This document shows, in pieces, positions 33,073 to 40,312 of a stretch of 64,000 bases of DNA. The position numbers were made by a program, and so were the translations under genes. Source of the DNA: a virus; the IMG/VR virus record IMGVR_UViG_3300013130_002194, positions 1 to 64,000 of that record. One strand, 5' to 3'. The notes beneath the pieces are model-generated. The model made no database searches and was not told where the DNA came from. It was given only the letters and a program-made list of their open reading frames with translations. Position 1 is the stretch's first letter. Each line of letters opens with the position of its first letter.

Positions 33073-34179
33073 ATGAGTGATGATACATCTTTCGATATGG
33101 AGTTGCCAGATATTCCTATGCCTGGTCAAGAAATTAATACCGACATTGAAGACAAGATTCAAGTTGGTTTTAAGTTTAGCTTTGTAGGAGCTGGTCAAGG
33201 TGGTTCAAGAATTGCTGAGACCTTTCACAAGCTTGGTTACAAGAGAACTTGTGTAATTAATACTGCCCAGCAAGACTTGGCCACAATTGAAGTCCCAAAC
33301 AAGCTCAAGATTGGTAGTGACTCTGGAGCAGGCAAGAATAGAGAAGTTGCTAAGCAGGCTTTAATTGAACAGAGAGAAGATGTTCTTGATTTATTCAGAA
33401 AGTCTTTCGCTAGTAACTTTGATCGTATTTTTGTTTGCGCTGGTGCTGGTGGTGGTACTGGTTCTGGTACAACAACCGAGCTAATTAAGATTGCCAAGGA
33501 CTATCAAGATTCAATTAAATCTACTTCTGACAAGGTAGGAGTATTTTTAGCCTTGCCAAAGAACACAGAAGGTAAGAAGTGTGCTGAGAATGCTCTTAAG
33601 ACTTTAACTGAGATTCTTGAGCTTGTAGACCAAGGAATTGTTTCTCCATTGGTAATTATTGATAATGAGAAGATTAATACAATCTATCCAAGATTGAGTA
33701 TTAACCAGTTTTGGAATACTTCTAACAACAGCATCTGCTCTCTATTCAATTTATTTAATAATATTATTACAAAGAATAGTAGCTATACTTCTTTTGATAA
33801 TAAGGATTACAAGACAGTGCTTGATAGTGGCATTATTGTATTTGGAGCAACCCAGGTTACTCAATGGTCTGATGGAACTGAGATTTCTAAGGCTATGAGA
33901 GATAATCTCAAGAAGAATATCTTGTCTGGTGGCATTGATCTTGGTACTGGTAACATCGCTGCTGCGGTAGTTGTTGGGGATTCAAACGCTCTCGACAATA
34001 TCCCGCAAGAATATCTTGACCAGGCTTTTGAGCAACTAACTAGAACCTTGAAGAATAACTCAACAGTTCATCAAGGCATTTACAAAGGTAACAAGGCTGG
34101 CTTGAGTATCTTTACTGCAATTGGTGGTTTGGGTAAGCCAACTGCTAAGCTAGAAGAACTTAAGAAGCTTTCTACTTAG
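33073..34179 (+). CDS. Tubulin/FtsZ-superfamily GTPase
   Basis: A 368-residue member of the tubulin/FtsZ superfamily. GAGQGGSRIAE (39-49) is the first nucleotide loop, GAGGGTGSGTT (124-134) is the tubulin signature, and SFDNKDYKTVLDSG (240-253) matches the T7 catalytic loop with the Asp residues D-x-x-D retained but the preceding Asn replaced by Ser. It therefore probably binds and hydrolyses GTP and polymerises. It resembles FtsZ/CetZ more than the PhuZ of phiKZ-like phages as far as I can judge. A late box precedes it, so it is made with structural proteins rather than early. Role (positioning heads or DNA, or interfering with host division) is unknown. Confidence 0.88.
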   Translation: MSDDTSFDMELPDIPMPGQEINTDIEDKIQVGFKFSFVGAGQGGSRIAETFHKLGYKRTCVINTAQQDLATIEVPNKLKIGSDSGAGKNREVAKQALIEQREDVLDLFRKSFASNFDRIFVCAGAGGGTGSGTTTELIKIAKDYQDSIKSTSDKVGVFLALPKNTEGKKCAENALKTLTEILELVDQGIVSPLVIIDNEKINTIYPRLSINQFWNTSNNSICSLFNLFNNIITKNSSYTSFDNKDYKTVLDSGIIVFGATQVTQWSDGTEISKAMRDNLKKNILSGGIDLGTGNIAAAVVVGDSNALDNIPQEYLDQAFEQLTRTLKNNSTVHQGIYKGNKAGLSIFTAIGGLGKPTAKLEELKKLST

Positions 34180-34798
34180 CCTTGTTGAGGATGTCAAACA
34201 AGGCTTTAGCATCCTCTTCACTTGTATTTGGTGGTAAAGAAGATTTAAAAGCCTTATAATCTCCAGCTTTAGCAAGGGCTCTTACTTTAGAGCCCTTTAC
34301 TGTTGATACATCAGTAGGGTCAATATCCCCTTTCATTGCTCTTTCTCCACCTAAAGCAACTACATGTACCTTAGTACCATCTCTCATTGGAGTCTTAAAT
34401 GTTTCTTCGTTATCAGCCTTACGATCACTACCACTAATAATTCCAACAATTGGATATTTTAAGACGTTATGCAAGTAGCCTGCAGCATGCTGAGGTGTAG
34501 TTATTTTATCATTTTCAACTACGTTAATATCTGCATAAGTTGGATTATTTTTAAAGGCTGATAATCTCGCTTTGTATGGAACTGGGTTCTTATCTCCCTT
34601 TTCACTTGGTGATAAGAATACGTAAAAGTCAGCATTATTTTTATCTGCAAATTCTTTAGCTAGCTTAATTAAGTAATCATGCCCAGCAGTAGGGGGATGC
34701 ATTCTTCCAAAAATAAAATATACAGCATCTTTCTTTTGTTTATTAGCCAAATCAGCATGAGTTATTACTGCTTCTACTATCTCGCTAAATTTTTTCAT
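34172..34798 (-). CDS. Nucleotidyltransferase (cytidylyltransferase/NMNAT-like)
   Basis: A 208-residue H-x-G-H nucleotidyltransferase: IFGRMHPPTAGHDYLI (about 29-44) is the family motif and STVKGSKVRALAKAGDYKAF (about 165-184) carries the S-x-S/K-x-x-R signature of the C-terminal half. It would transfer AMP or CMP to a small substrate such as NMN; related proteins are common in T4-like phages. Unusually, the N-terminus MKKFSEIVEAVI resembles the capsid-targeting-like starts (I-V-E then A), and the gene is in a unit with small head-type genes, so the enzyme may be packaged. Its 3' end overlaps the tubulin-like gene by 8 bases. Confidence 0.8.
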   Translation of the reverse strand: MKKFSEIVEAVITHADLANKQKKDAVYFIFGRMHPPTAGHDYLIKLAKEFADKNNADFYVFLSPSEKGDKNPVPYKARLSAFKNNPTYADINVVENDKITTPQHAAGYLHNVLKYPIVGIISGSDRKADNEETFKTPMRDGTKVHVVALGGERAMKGDIDPTDVSTVKGSKVRALAKAGDYKAFKSSLPPNTSEEDAKALFDILNKAK

Positions 34799-35250
34799 TA
34801 TTCGTCTCTTGTTTCATCTGTATCAGTTTCGCTAGGTATTTCTAACAACCCAGCATCATCGATAATCTTTTTGAGTACACCTAGTATCTCTTCTGCATTT
34901 TTAGCAGTTACTTTCTTTGTAAGCAAATTAGTTTGGAAGCCACTCATATCAACTGTATTAGGATCAAGCCAAAAGGCCTTCTTAATGAGATTGATTAGAT
35001 AAATAACACCTTCTGGGGTTGGTGTCTTATCTTCTTCATCTTCAACTTCATCGTCTATTGGTGTAGTAGCATCTCGTGGCATTGGCATTTCCCCAGTAGT
35101 TAAGGATTGTGGTCCTTCTGGAGCATCTCCGATTTGTGGAGAAGATGGAATAGGTGTACCACCACCACTTCCCATGCCTCCTTGCTCGTTAATTTGTAAG
35201 AGGAATTTTACTACTGTGGCATCAAAAGATGAAATATTAGGCTTGGGCAT
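34798..35250 (-). CDS. Late protein with capsid-targeting-like N-terminus, unknown
   Basis: A 150-residue acidic protein. Residues 7-27 (S-S-F-D-A-T-V-V-K-F-L-L-Q-I-N-E-Q-G-G-M-G) combine an amphipathic helix, a hydrophobic-x-Glu site (I-N-E) and a Gly-rich stretch like that after the capsid protein cleavage site. Then come a Pro/Asp-rich linker (35-80) and a C-terminal helical domain (about 85-140). It overlaps the gene before it by 14 bases and the next by 1. Probably head-internal; no catalytic motif. Confidence 0.6.
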   Translation of the reverse strand: MPKPNISSFDATVVKFLLQINEQGGMGSGGGTPIPSSPQIGDAPEGPQSLTTGEMPMPRDATTPIDDEVEDEEDKTPTPEGVIYLINLIKKAFWLDPNTVDMSGFQTNLLTKKVTAKNAEEILGVLKKIIDDAGLLEIPSETDTDETRDE

Positions 35251-35698
35251 AGCTTACTCTTGGTCTATTTGGGTTGTTTAAAGTTTCAACATTGTCACTA
35301 ACTACAGTCTTTGCTAAATTAGTTTCTTCGTCTTCCTCTGGTTTTAATGGACTTAAATTACCAGTCTTCTTTATTTGATTTAAATCTTTAATTTTAGCAA
35401 CAATTTCTTGCTCTGATTGTGTTAGAGGCTTGCCAACAGCTAGCTTGTTAATTGTTGTTCTGATATCACCTTCATTGTCTTGTAATTGCAATTTAGCAAT
35501 GGCTCTAGGTGTACCAGCTCTAATTTTAGTCTTATCAATATCTTGCTCCATGTCACCAGTATCCATTGTACCAGGCATTGGTCTGATGGGGCTTGTGTTA
35601 GGATTTATAGCGGTATTTCCAGACTGGCCAAATGTGCCAGTAGAAGCATACTCAAGAAGACCGTAGTATTTGTTGAGAGTTTGCTCAAATTTACTCAT
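35237..35698 (-). CDS. Late protein with capsid-targeting-like N-terminus, unknown
   Basis: A 153-residue protein from the ATG at 35698, which is 5 bases after an exact TATAAATA box; an upstream ATG at 35719 lies before that box and is rejected. Start MSKFEQTLNKYYGLLEYAST has L-L-E at 14-16, followed by G-T-F-G-Q-S-G-N. The rest is polar and Pro/Asp/Asn-rich, with no fold that I recognise. Likely a prohead or internal protein. Confidence 0.62.
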   Translation of the reverse strand: MSKFEQTLNKYYGLLEYASTGTFGQSGNTAINPNTSPIRPMPGTMDTGDMEQDIDKTKIRAGTPRAIAKLQLQDNEGDIRTTINKLAVGKPLTQSEQEIVAKIKDLNQIKKTGNLSPLKPEEDEETNLAKTVVSDNVETLNNPNRPRVSYAQA

Positions 35699-35702
35699 AC
35701 TA

Positions 35703-36236
35703 TTATTTATACAAACCATGCTTTACTTTCAGATCGTTAAAGTATTCTTCTGATAAAAACGTTAATCTATAATTTTTAGCAAAGGTTTTTATACCTCTAA
35801 ATGAAAAGTCTTTTTTATTCTTTTTTTCTATCTGAATCTTTAGCTTTTCTTTTAATTCCTGCATTTCTCCTGAAGTAAACTTATCATCAATGCACTGAAA
35901 TGGTATTTTGTCATTATAAAACACTAATGGCAAAGTTTTATTGAGCTTGTTTGTAAGCTGTACAATTTCATCATCTTCTACATGTTCTTGTGGGTTATAA
36001 TAAAACACAAACGAAAAAAATGTTTTTTCTTTATTGTATATTTCACAAACTGTCTTAATAAAGTTATGGTAAAAAAACTGTTTATGATGCTCGTAGTTTA
36101 TCGAAAATAGTTGACCGTAAAACGTAACAACATCACTTACTGTTGCTGGAATAATTTTATCTTCCAATAAGAACCTTAAATCAATCAACGAAATTGTATT
36201 AAGATTAAGCTTCTTTATATATTTTTTCTTATCCAC
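35703..36236 (-). CDS. Unknown protein
   Basis: A 177-residue Lys/Phe/Asn-rich protein, basic at both ends (MDKKKYIKKLN... and KHGLYK), with a hydrophobic strand FFSFVFYYNP at about 75-84. No motif recognised. A TTACAAT element 10 bases before the ATG is a possible -10 box but lacks a clear -35. Its 3' end contains the late box of the next gene. Confidence 0.55.
   Translation of the reverse strand: MDKKKYIKKLNLNTISLIDLRFLLEDKIIPATVSDVVTFYGQLFSINYEHHKQFFYHNFIKTVCEIYNKEKTFFSFVFYYNPQEHVEDDEIVQLTNKLNKTLPLVFYNDKIPFQCIDDKFTSGEMQELKEKLKIQIEKKNKKDFSFRGIKTFAKNYRLTFLSEEYFNDLKVKHGLYK
35704..35711 (-). promoter_or_regulatory. Late promoter box (TATAAATA)
   Basis: Exact consensus, 5 bases before the ATG at 35698. 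Confidence 0.75.
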
Positions 36237-36262
36237 AAGGAGATTGTAACAGGGATTTATCC

Positions 36263-36664
36263 TTATTCAACTGTTTTCTTAAGAAACTTTTTCAGTCTAA
36301 TATTTATAATTCCATTGTAACAATTTGGATCAAATAAAACTCTGCTTTCCATTTGAAGTCTTGCTTCTTCATACGCACAGTCCCATTTAGACTTAGCCAT
36401 AAAAAGTATTTCTCTCTTAAAGTTTTTTTTGCCGAATTTTTGAACGTCTTTTAAAAGCTCTTCTGAAGAACCCCAATACTCTTTCCAATCTGAAGATTGC
36501 TTTTCATGCCGCTTATTCTTCTTGCCTTTGAGTGGTGGTCGCTTTAAAATCTTCCAGAAGAATTTTTTACCTATGTAATACTTTCCAGATGGTACATGAG
36601 TAATTTTGTATACAAAACCAACATAGTCATCTAAATTAACGTTTTCTGGTAGAACCCATTCCAT
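36263..36664 (-). CDS. GIY-YIG-like nuclease domain protein
   Basis: A 133-residue protein with GFVYKITHVPSGKYYIGKK (16-34), a GIY-YIG motif in the form V-Y-K ... Y-I-G, followed by SSDWKEYWGSSEELL (about 57-71) and KKNFKREILFMAKS (about 78-91) with the conserved catalytic Arg region, then a Glu in YEEARLQ. This is a single catalytic domain without an obvious DNA-recognition module, as in Seg-type phage homing enzymes or small repair nucleases. Its start overlaps the end of the capsid-fragment-like gene by 29 bases, which may mark an old homing or recombination event. Confidence 0.7.
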   Translation of the reverse strand: MEWVLPENVNLDDYVGFVYKITHVPSGKYYIGKKFFWKILKRPPLKGKKNKRHEKQSSDWKEYWGSSEELLKDVQKFGKKNFKREILFMAKSKWDCAYEEARLQMESRVLFDPNCYNGIINIRLKKFLKKTVE

Positions 36665-36884
36665 ATTTTTTCTTTCGCTTATTTAATGGTTTGGGTTTCT
36701 TATTCAATCTAGTAGAGCCTTTTGGAAATGGTTGACGAGCGTCATTACTTGCATACCAATCTGTTGTCTGGATAGCATTCCCGTAACTTCCCATGCCACC
36801 CGGAGCATATGCATTACCGAACGAGGAATTAACACCTCCAGCAAGGTTCATCTCTGAAAAGAATCTATTGGCGTATGAAAGCAT
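36636..36884 (-). CDS. Small protein carrying a copy of the capsid protein N-terminal Gly-rich region
   Basis: An 82-residue late protein (ATG 36884, 5 bases after AATAAATA). The first 15 residues, MLSYANRFFSEMNLA, are of the capsid-targeting-like type. Residues about 19-48 (SFGNAYAPGGMGSYGNA ... DWYASNDARQPF) align closely to the major capsid protein at about residues 73-108 (VFGNAYGANGGMGGFG ... DWYATGDARLPK). The C-terminal 35 residues are a Lys/Arg-rich, probably DNA-binding tail. It is neither a full capsid protein nor a simple remnant, since it has its own promoter and an intact frame. Function unknown. Confidence 0.7.
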   Translation of the reverse strand: MLSYANRFFSEMNLAGGVNSSFGNAYAPGGMGSYGNAIQTTDWYASNDARQPFPKGSTRLNKKPKPLNKRKKKYGMGSTRKR

Positions 36885-36889
36885 ATAAC

Positions 36890-36897
36890 TATTTATT
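36890..36897 (-). promoter_or_regulatory. Late promoter box (AATAAATA)
   Basis: Ends 5 bases before the ATG at 36884 and touches the -35 of the divergent uvsY promoter. Confidence 0.65.
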
Positions 36898-36924
36898 TGC
36901 TTTTTGTTTTTTATCATATATAAT
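36897..36924 (+). promoter_or_regulatory. Sigma70-type promoter of the uvsY-uvsW-55-47-46 operon
   Basis: TTGCTT (36897-36902), 16-base spacer, TATAAT (36919-36924), 6 bases to the ATG at 36931. Confidence 0.8.
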
Positions 36925-36930
36925 TCCTTT

Positions 36931-37344
36931 ATGAGTATGGTGGCAGACGAAAAGGTACTTGAACAATATAGCAAAGAGCTTACAGACTTCTGTGTTATAA
37001 ACGAGTTTACCGTTAAAGAAAAACAGTTACAGCTACCAGCATTTAAGCATTTGTTTGTAGGTAGACTTATCAGACATAAAATCTATGCTAACAAGTTAAA
37101 GACTCAAAAAGAGAAACTGCGTGCTGAATTAGCACATGCTGCTGCAAAAGCCTCACCAGTTAGTTTAGACTTTTCAAAAGTAGAAAAAGCAATGGATAGC
37201 AATGAAAAGATTGTGGACTTAAACAATCAAATATATTATAATACGCTTATAATTGAATATCTCGAAAAAGTAGAGAAAGTTCTATTGTCAATAACTTATG
37301 ATATAAAGAACATCGTCGAGATAATGAAACTAGAAACTACATGA
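36931..37344 (+). CDS. uvsY: Recombination mediator UvsY
   Basis: A 137-residue helical protein, exactly the length of T4 UvsY, directly upstream of uvsW. Features are KHLFVGRLIRHKIYANKLKTQ (about 37-57), a central acidic/basic helix, and IYYNTLIIEYLEKVEKVLL (about 96-114) that parallels the C-terminal helix of UvsY. UvsY loads UvsX on gp32-covered single strands. The ATG at 36931 is chosen because a TATAAT box ends 6 bases before it. Overlaps uvsW by 4 bases. Identified by position and length more than by strong identity. Confidence 0.8.
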   Translation: MSMVADEKVLEQYSKELTDFCVINEFTVKEKQLQLPAFKHLFVGRLIRHKIYANKLKTQKEKLRAELAHAAAKASPVSLDFSKVEKAMDSNEKIVDLNNQIYYNTLIIEYLEKVEKVLLSITYDIKNIVEIMKLETT

Positions 37345-38783
37345 CGACCTTAACAATTGATGTTGATAACAGACGCAATACTGCCTCTTTAAGCGGAGAC
37401 TTTAAAGCAGTAAGAGAACACTTCTCTGTAAAGAATAAGTCTGCTGTTTTTGCTCGCAAAAGAGGTTTCTTTGCGCCAGAGAGAACATATGTTATTACAC
37501 CTACAGGGAGAATAGAACCTCATTTTTATACTGTTCTGCAAAAGTACGCCCAAACTAGTGAAGATACGACTGAAATAGTTTTAACAGAGAGCTTTAAAAA
37601 GCTATTCTCACCCAAGCTAAAGTTAGAATGTCTTGATAAGAAATTGCGTCTTGATTTGCGTGATTATCAAATTGAGGTTGTTCATGCAGCTTTAAAATTT
37701 GGTTTTGGTATTATTGAGCTCGCTACTGCTGGTGGCAAGACTCTTATTATGTCTTCTATCTTAGAAAACATCTATCACCAAAATAAAAACTTTAAATGCC
37801 TGCTCATTGTTCCAGATTTAGGTCTAGTCAATCAATCATTTAACGATTTTAAAGACTATAATGTTAGCTTTACCTACAGCACCTGGACAGGTAATTCAGA
37901 GCTTGATTTAAGTACCAATGTAATTATAGCTAACATGGGTATATTACAATCTGAGAATTCTGATACTGAGTGGACAGAAAATGTTGATCTTCTCATTGTT
38001 GATGAGGTTCACAAAGTTAGACGCGGTAACAAGATCAATGATATAATTAAAAAGATCTATACTATTCATAAGTTTGGCTTTACTGGAACTTTGCCTGAAG
38101 AAGTATTAGATCAATGGAACATTTTTGCCAAGTTTGGTGATAGAATCTACTCTAAGATGTCTCACGAACTTAAGGCTGAAAGCTATGTTACTCCAGCCAA
38201 GGTAACCGCTCTCGTTCTTAATTATAAAACTGACCCTCAATTTGAAAGAACTAAAGACAGTACACCAGCTGATGAGTATATTGCCGAGCTGAAGTTCTTG
38301 CTAACAAACGACTTTCGCAATGGTATTATTAATCACCTAGTTAACAAGTTTGATAATAACTCTCTTGTTCTTGTAGACTTAATTGATCATGGTCAAGCTA
38401 TATATGATAAAATTACAACAAGCTCTACAACCAAAGAGGTCTATTTCATTAGAGGCGAAGTAGAAGTAGAAGAACGTAAGAGGGTTCAGACATTAATAGA
38501 GCAGCAAACTAATATTTGTGTTATTGCTATCTCTAAAATATTTTCTACGGGTATTAATATCAAAAATCTTCACTATTTAATCTTTGCTGGTGGTGGAAAA
38601 GCAAAAGTAAAGATAGTACAATCAATAGGTCGTGGGTTACGATTACACGAAGATAAGAAAGAGCTTATCATTATTGATATTGCTGACAACCTAAAGTATG
38701 GTATGCAGCATTATCAAAAAAGAAAGCAGCTTTACAATCAAGAAAAAATACCACACTCCTTTACTAACTGCCATGAAAAATAA
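37341..38783 (+). CDS. uvsW: RNA-DNA/branch-migration helicase UvsW
   Basis: A 480-residue SF2 helicase (T4 about 500). A small N-terminal domain is followed by LRDYQIEVVHAALKFGFGII (Q-motif region, about 105-124), Walker A ELATAGGKTL (about 125-134), Walker B LLIVDEVHKVRRGN (about 215-228), FGFTGTLPEE (motif III), and QSIGRGLRLHED (motif VI, about 430-441). UvsW processes stalled forks and R-loops and shuts off origin use. Its end overlaps the late sigma gene by 11 bases. Confidence 0.95.
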   Translation: MTTLTIDVDNRRNTASLSGDFKAVREHFSVKNKSAVFARKRGFFAPERTYVITPTGRIEPHFYTVLQKYAQTSEDTTEIVLTESFKKLFSPKLKLECLDKKLRLDLRDYQIEVVHAALKFGFGIIELATAGGKTLIMSSILENIYHQNKNFKCLLIVPDLGLVNQSFNDFKDYNVSFTYSTWTGNSELDLSTNVIIANMGILQSENSDTEWTENVDLLIVDEVHKVRRGNKINDIIKKIYTIHKFGFTGTLPEEVLDQWNIFAKFGDRIYSKMSHELKAESYVTPAKVTALVLNYKTDPQFERTKDSTPADEYIAELKFLLTNDFRNGIINHLVNKFDNNSLVLVDLIDHGQAIYDKITTSSTTKEVYFIRGEVEVEERKRVQTLIEQQTNICVIAISKIFSTGINIKNLHYLIFAGGGKAKVKIVQSIGRGLRLHEDKKELIIIDIADNLKYGMQHYQKRKQLYNQEKIPHSFTNCHEK

Positions 38784-39279
38784 TTTACCTAAACTCAAGA
38801 AACAAGAAACCTTTGTAATGGATCCATCCTCAAAGCCACCCAAAGAACAATTTTATGTAGATCCTAAAGAGTTCTATAGGCAAATTAAAGATTATTACAA
38901 GAAAGGAGAAGTAAACGACTATTTGGCTGAATCAATTTATAAAATCGCAAAAGGTCTTTCTTATGCTCCTAATTTTATTAATTATTCTTACCGAGATGAT
39001 ATGGTTGGAGATGCTGTCGTAAAGATGTATACAGCCTTAAAGAATAAGAAGTTTAACGTAAAGACCAAGGATAAGAACGGGTACAATTATAACCCATTTA
39101 GTTACTTTACAACCATTGCATTTCATGCATTTATCACTAGAATTAAAAAAGAAAAGAAAGAGAAAGACACTATAGCCCTTTACCAAGAAGCACAGTTTAG
39201 AGAGGTTATGCAATCGCTACCTAATGGTGATTGTGTCTATATCGATCCTGATAGGGAAGATAATTATAACCAAGCTTAG
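38773..39279 (+). CDS. 55: Late-transcription sigma factor gp55
   Basis: A 168-residue sigma-like protein (T4: 185). The conserved core is NFINYSYRDDMVGDAVVKMY (about 72-91) followed by NPFSYFTTIAFHAFITRIKK (about 113-132), equivalent to sigma region 2 that recognises the TATAAATA box. Start ATG 38773 lies inside the uvsW 3' end. The many TATAAATA-like boxes found here are the expected targets. gp33, the co-activator, is not identified; gp45 clamp is present at 54520. Confidence 0.92.
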   Translation: MKNNLPKLKKQETFVMDPSSKPPKEQFYVDPKEFYRQIKDYYKKGEVNDYLAESIYKIAKGLSYAPNFINYSYRDDMVGDAVVKMYTALKNKKFNVKTKDKNGYNYNPFSYFTTIAFHAFITRIKKEKKEKDTIALYQEAQFREVMQSLPNGDCVYIDPDREDNYNQA

Positions 39280-39280
39280 T

Positions 39281-40312
39281 ATGACTTTGAAAAATTCTAA
39301 AGTATGTTGTTTTAGTGATTTACACCTTGGTGTCCATCAGAATTCTTCGCAATGGCACAATATTGCTATCGAGTTTGGTAAATGGTTGAAGAAGAGTCTA
39401 AAAGAACGAGACATTAAAGACATTATTTTTTGTGGGGATCTCTTGCATTATAGAGATGAGATCGCAGTAAACACCATACAGGCTACTTCGGATTTTTTAA
39501 ACCTTCTCAAAGAGTTCAACATAATTATGATTCCAGGCAATCATGATTGTTACTTTAAAAATAACTCTTCAGTGCATTCTTTGTCTATTTTAAAAGGACA
39601 TAAAAATATTACAGTGCTTGATAAGCCTACTACTGAAATTTTCTTTGGTAAAAAGCTTACATTTGCTCCTTGGGGTACAGATATGACCGAAATGATCGCT
39701 AGCGATATTATTTTTGGTCATTTTGAAATAGCTACCTTTAAACTCAACGAAATTAAAATTTGTGAGCACGGTATGACTAGCGAGAACTTGCTATCAAAAG
39801 CTCCTTTGGTTATCTCTGGCCACTTCCATACCCGTCAAGAAAGAGAGTATAGCACTGGAAAGATTGTTTATCTTGGCTCTCCATATCATATGGATTTTGG
39901 AGATTCTGGCTCAAGAGGCTTTACTATTCTCAACATCGAGAACAATCAAATGGATTTTGTTCAAAACGATGTATCTCCTGTTCATATTAAAGTTAGCCTT
40001 TCCGAAGTAAAAAATAATAGTGTTGTTCTCAACAAAAAGTTAGTCAAGAACAACTTTATTAAGATCATAGTTGATACCAATTATGAACCAGAAGAGGTTG
40101 AAGAATTAATTAAAACCGTTAATACAGCTAGCCCTAACAATTTAACAATTGATTACAAGTACAATACAGCTGTTCAAAAAATAGTGAGTGATGTTGACTT
40201 CGCAAGTGTCGATGTTGCAGACGCAATAAAAGAGTTCATTAATAAGCTGGATATTGAGAATAAAAAGAATATAATTGATTACACTTTGGAACTTTACCAG
40301 AAAAGTAAATGA
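39281..40312 (+). CDS. 47: Recombination nuclease subunit gp47 (Mre11/SbcD-like)
   Basis: A 343-residue calcineurin-like phosphoesterase (T4: 339). Metal-binding motifs in order: FSDLHLGVH (about 11-19), FCGDLLHYRDE (about 48-58), IPGNHDCYF (about 83-91), FGHFE (about 148) and SGHFHTRQE (about 184-192). With gp46 it resects DNA ends for recombination-dependent replication. It begins one base after the gp55 stop and overlaps gene 46 by 4 bases. Confidence 0.95.
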   Translation: MTLKNSKVCCFSDLHLGVHQNSSQWHNIAIEFGKWLKKSLKERDIKDIIFCGDLLHYRDEIAVNTIQATSDFLNLLKEFNIIMIPGNHDCYFKNNSSVHSLSILKGHKNITVLDKPTTEIFFGKKLTFAPWGTDMTEMIASDIIFGHFEIATFKLNEIKICEHGMTSENLLSKAPLVISGHFHTRQEREYSTGKIVYLGSPYHMDFGDSGSRGFTILNIENNQMDFVQNDVSPVHIKVSLSEVKNNSVVLNKKLVKNNFIKIIVDTNYEPEEVEELIKTVNTASPNNLTIDYKYNTAVQKIVSDVDFASVDVADAIKEFINKLDIENKKNIIDYTLELYQKSK

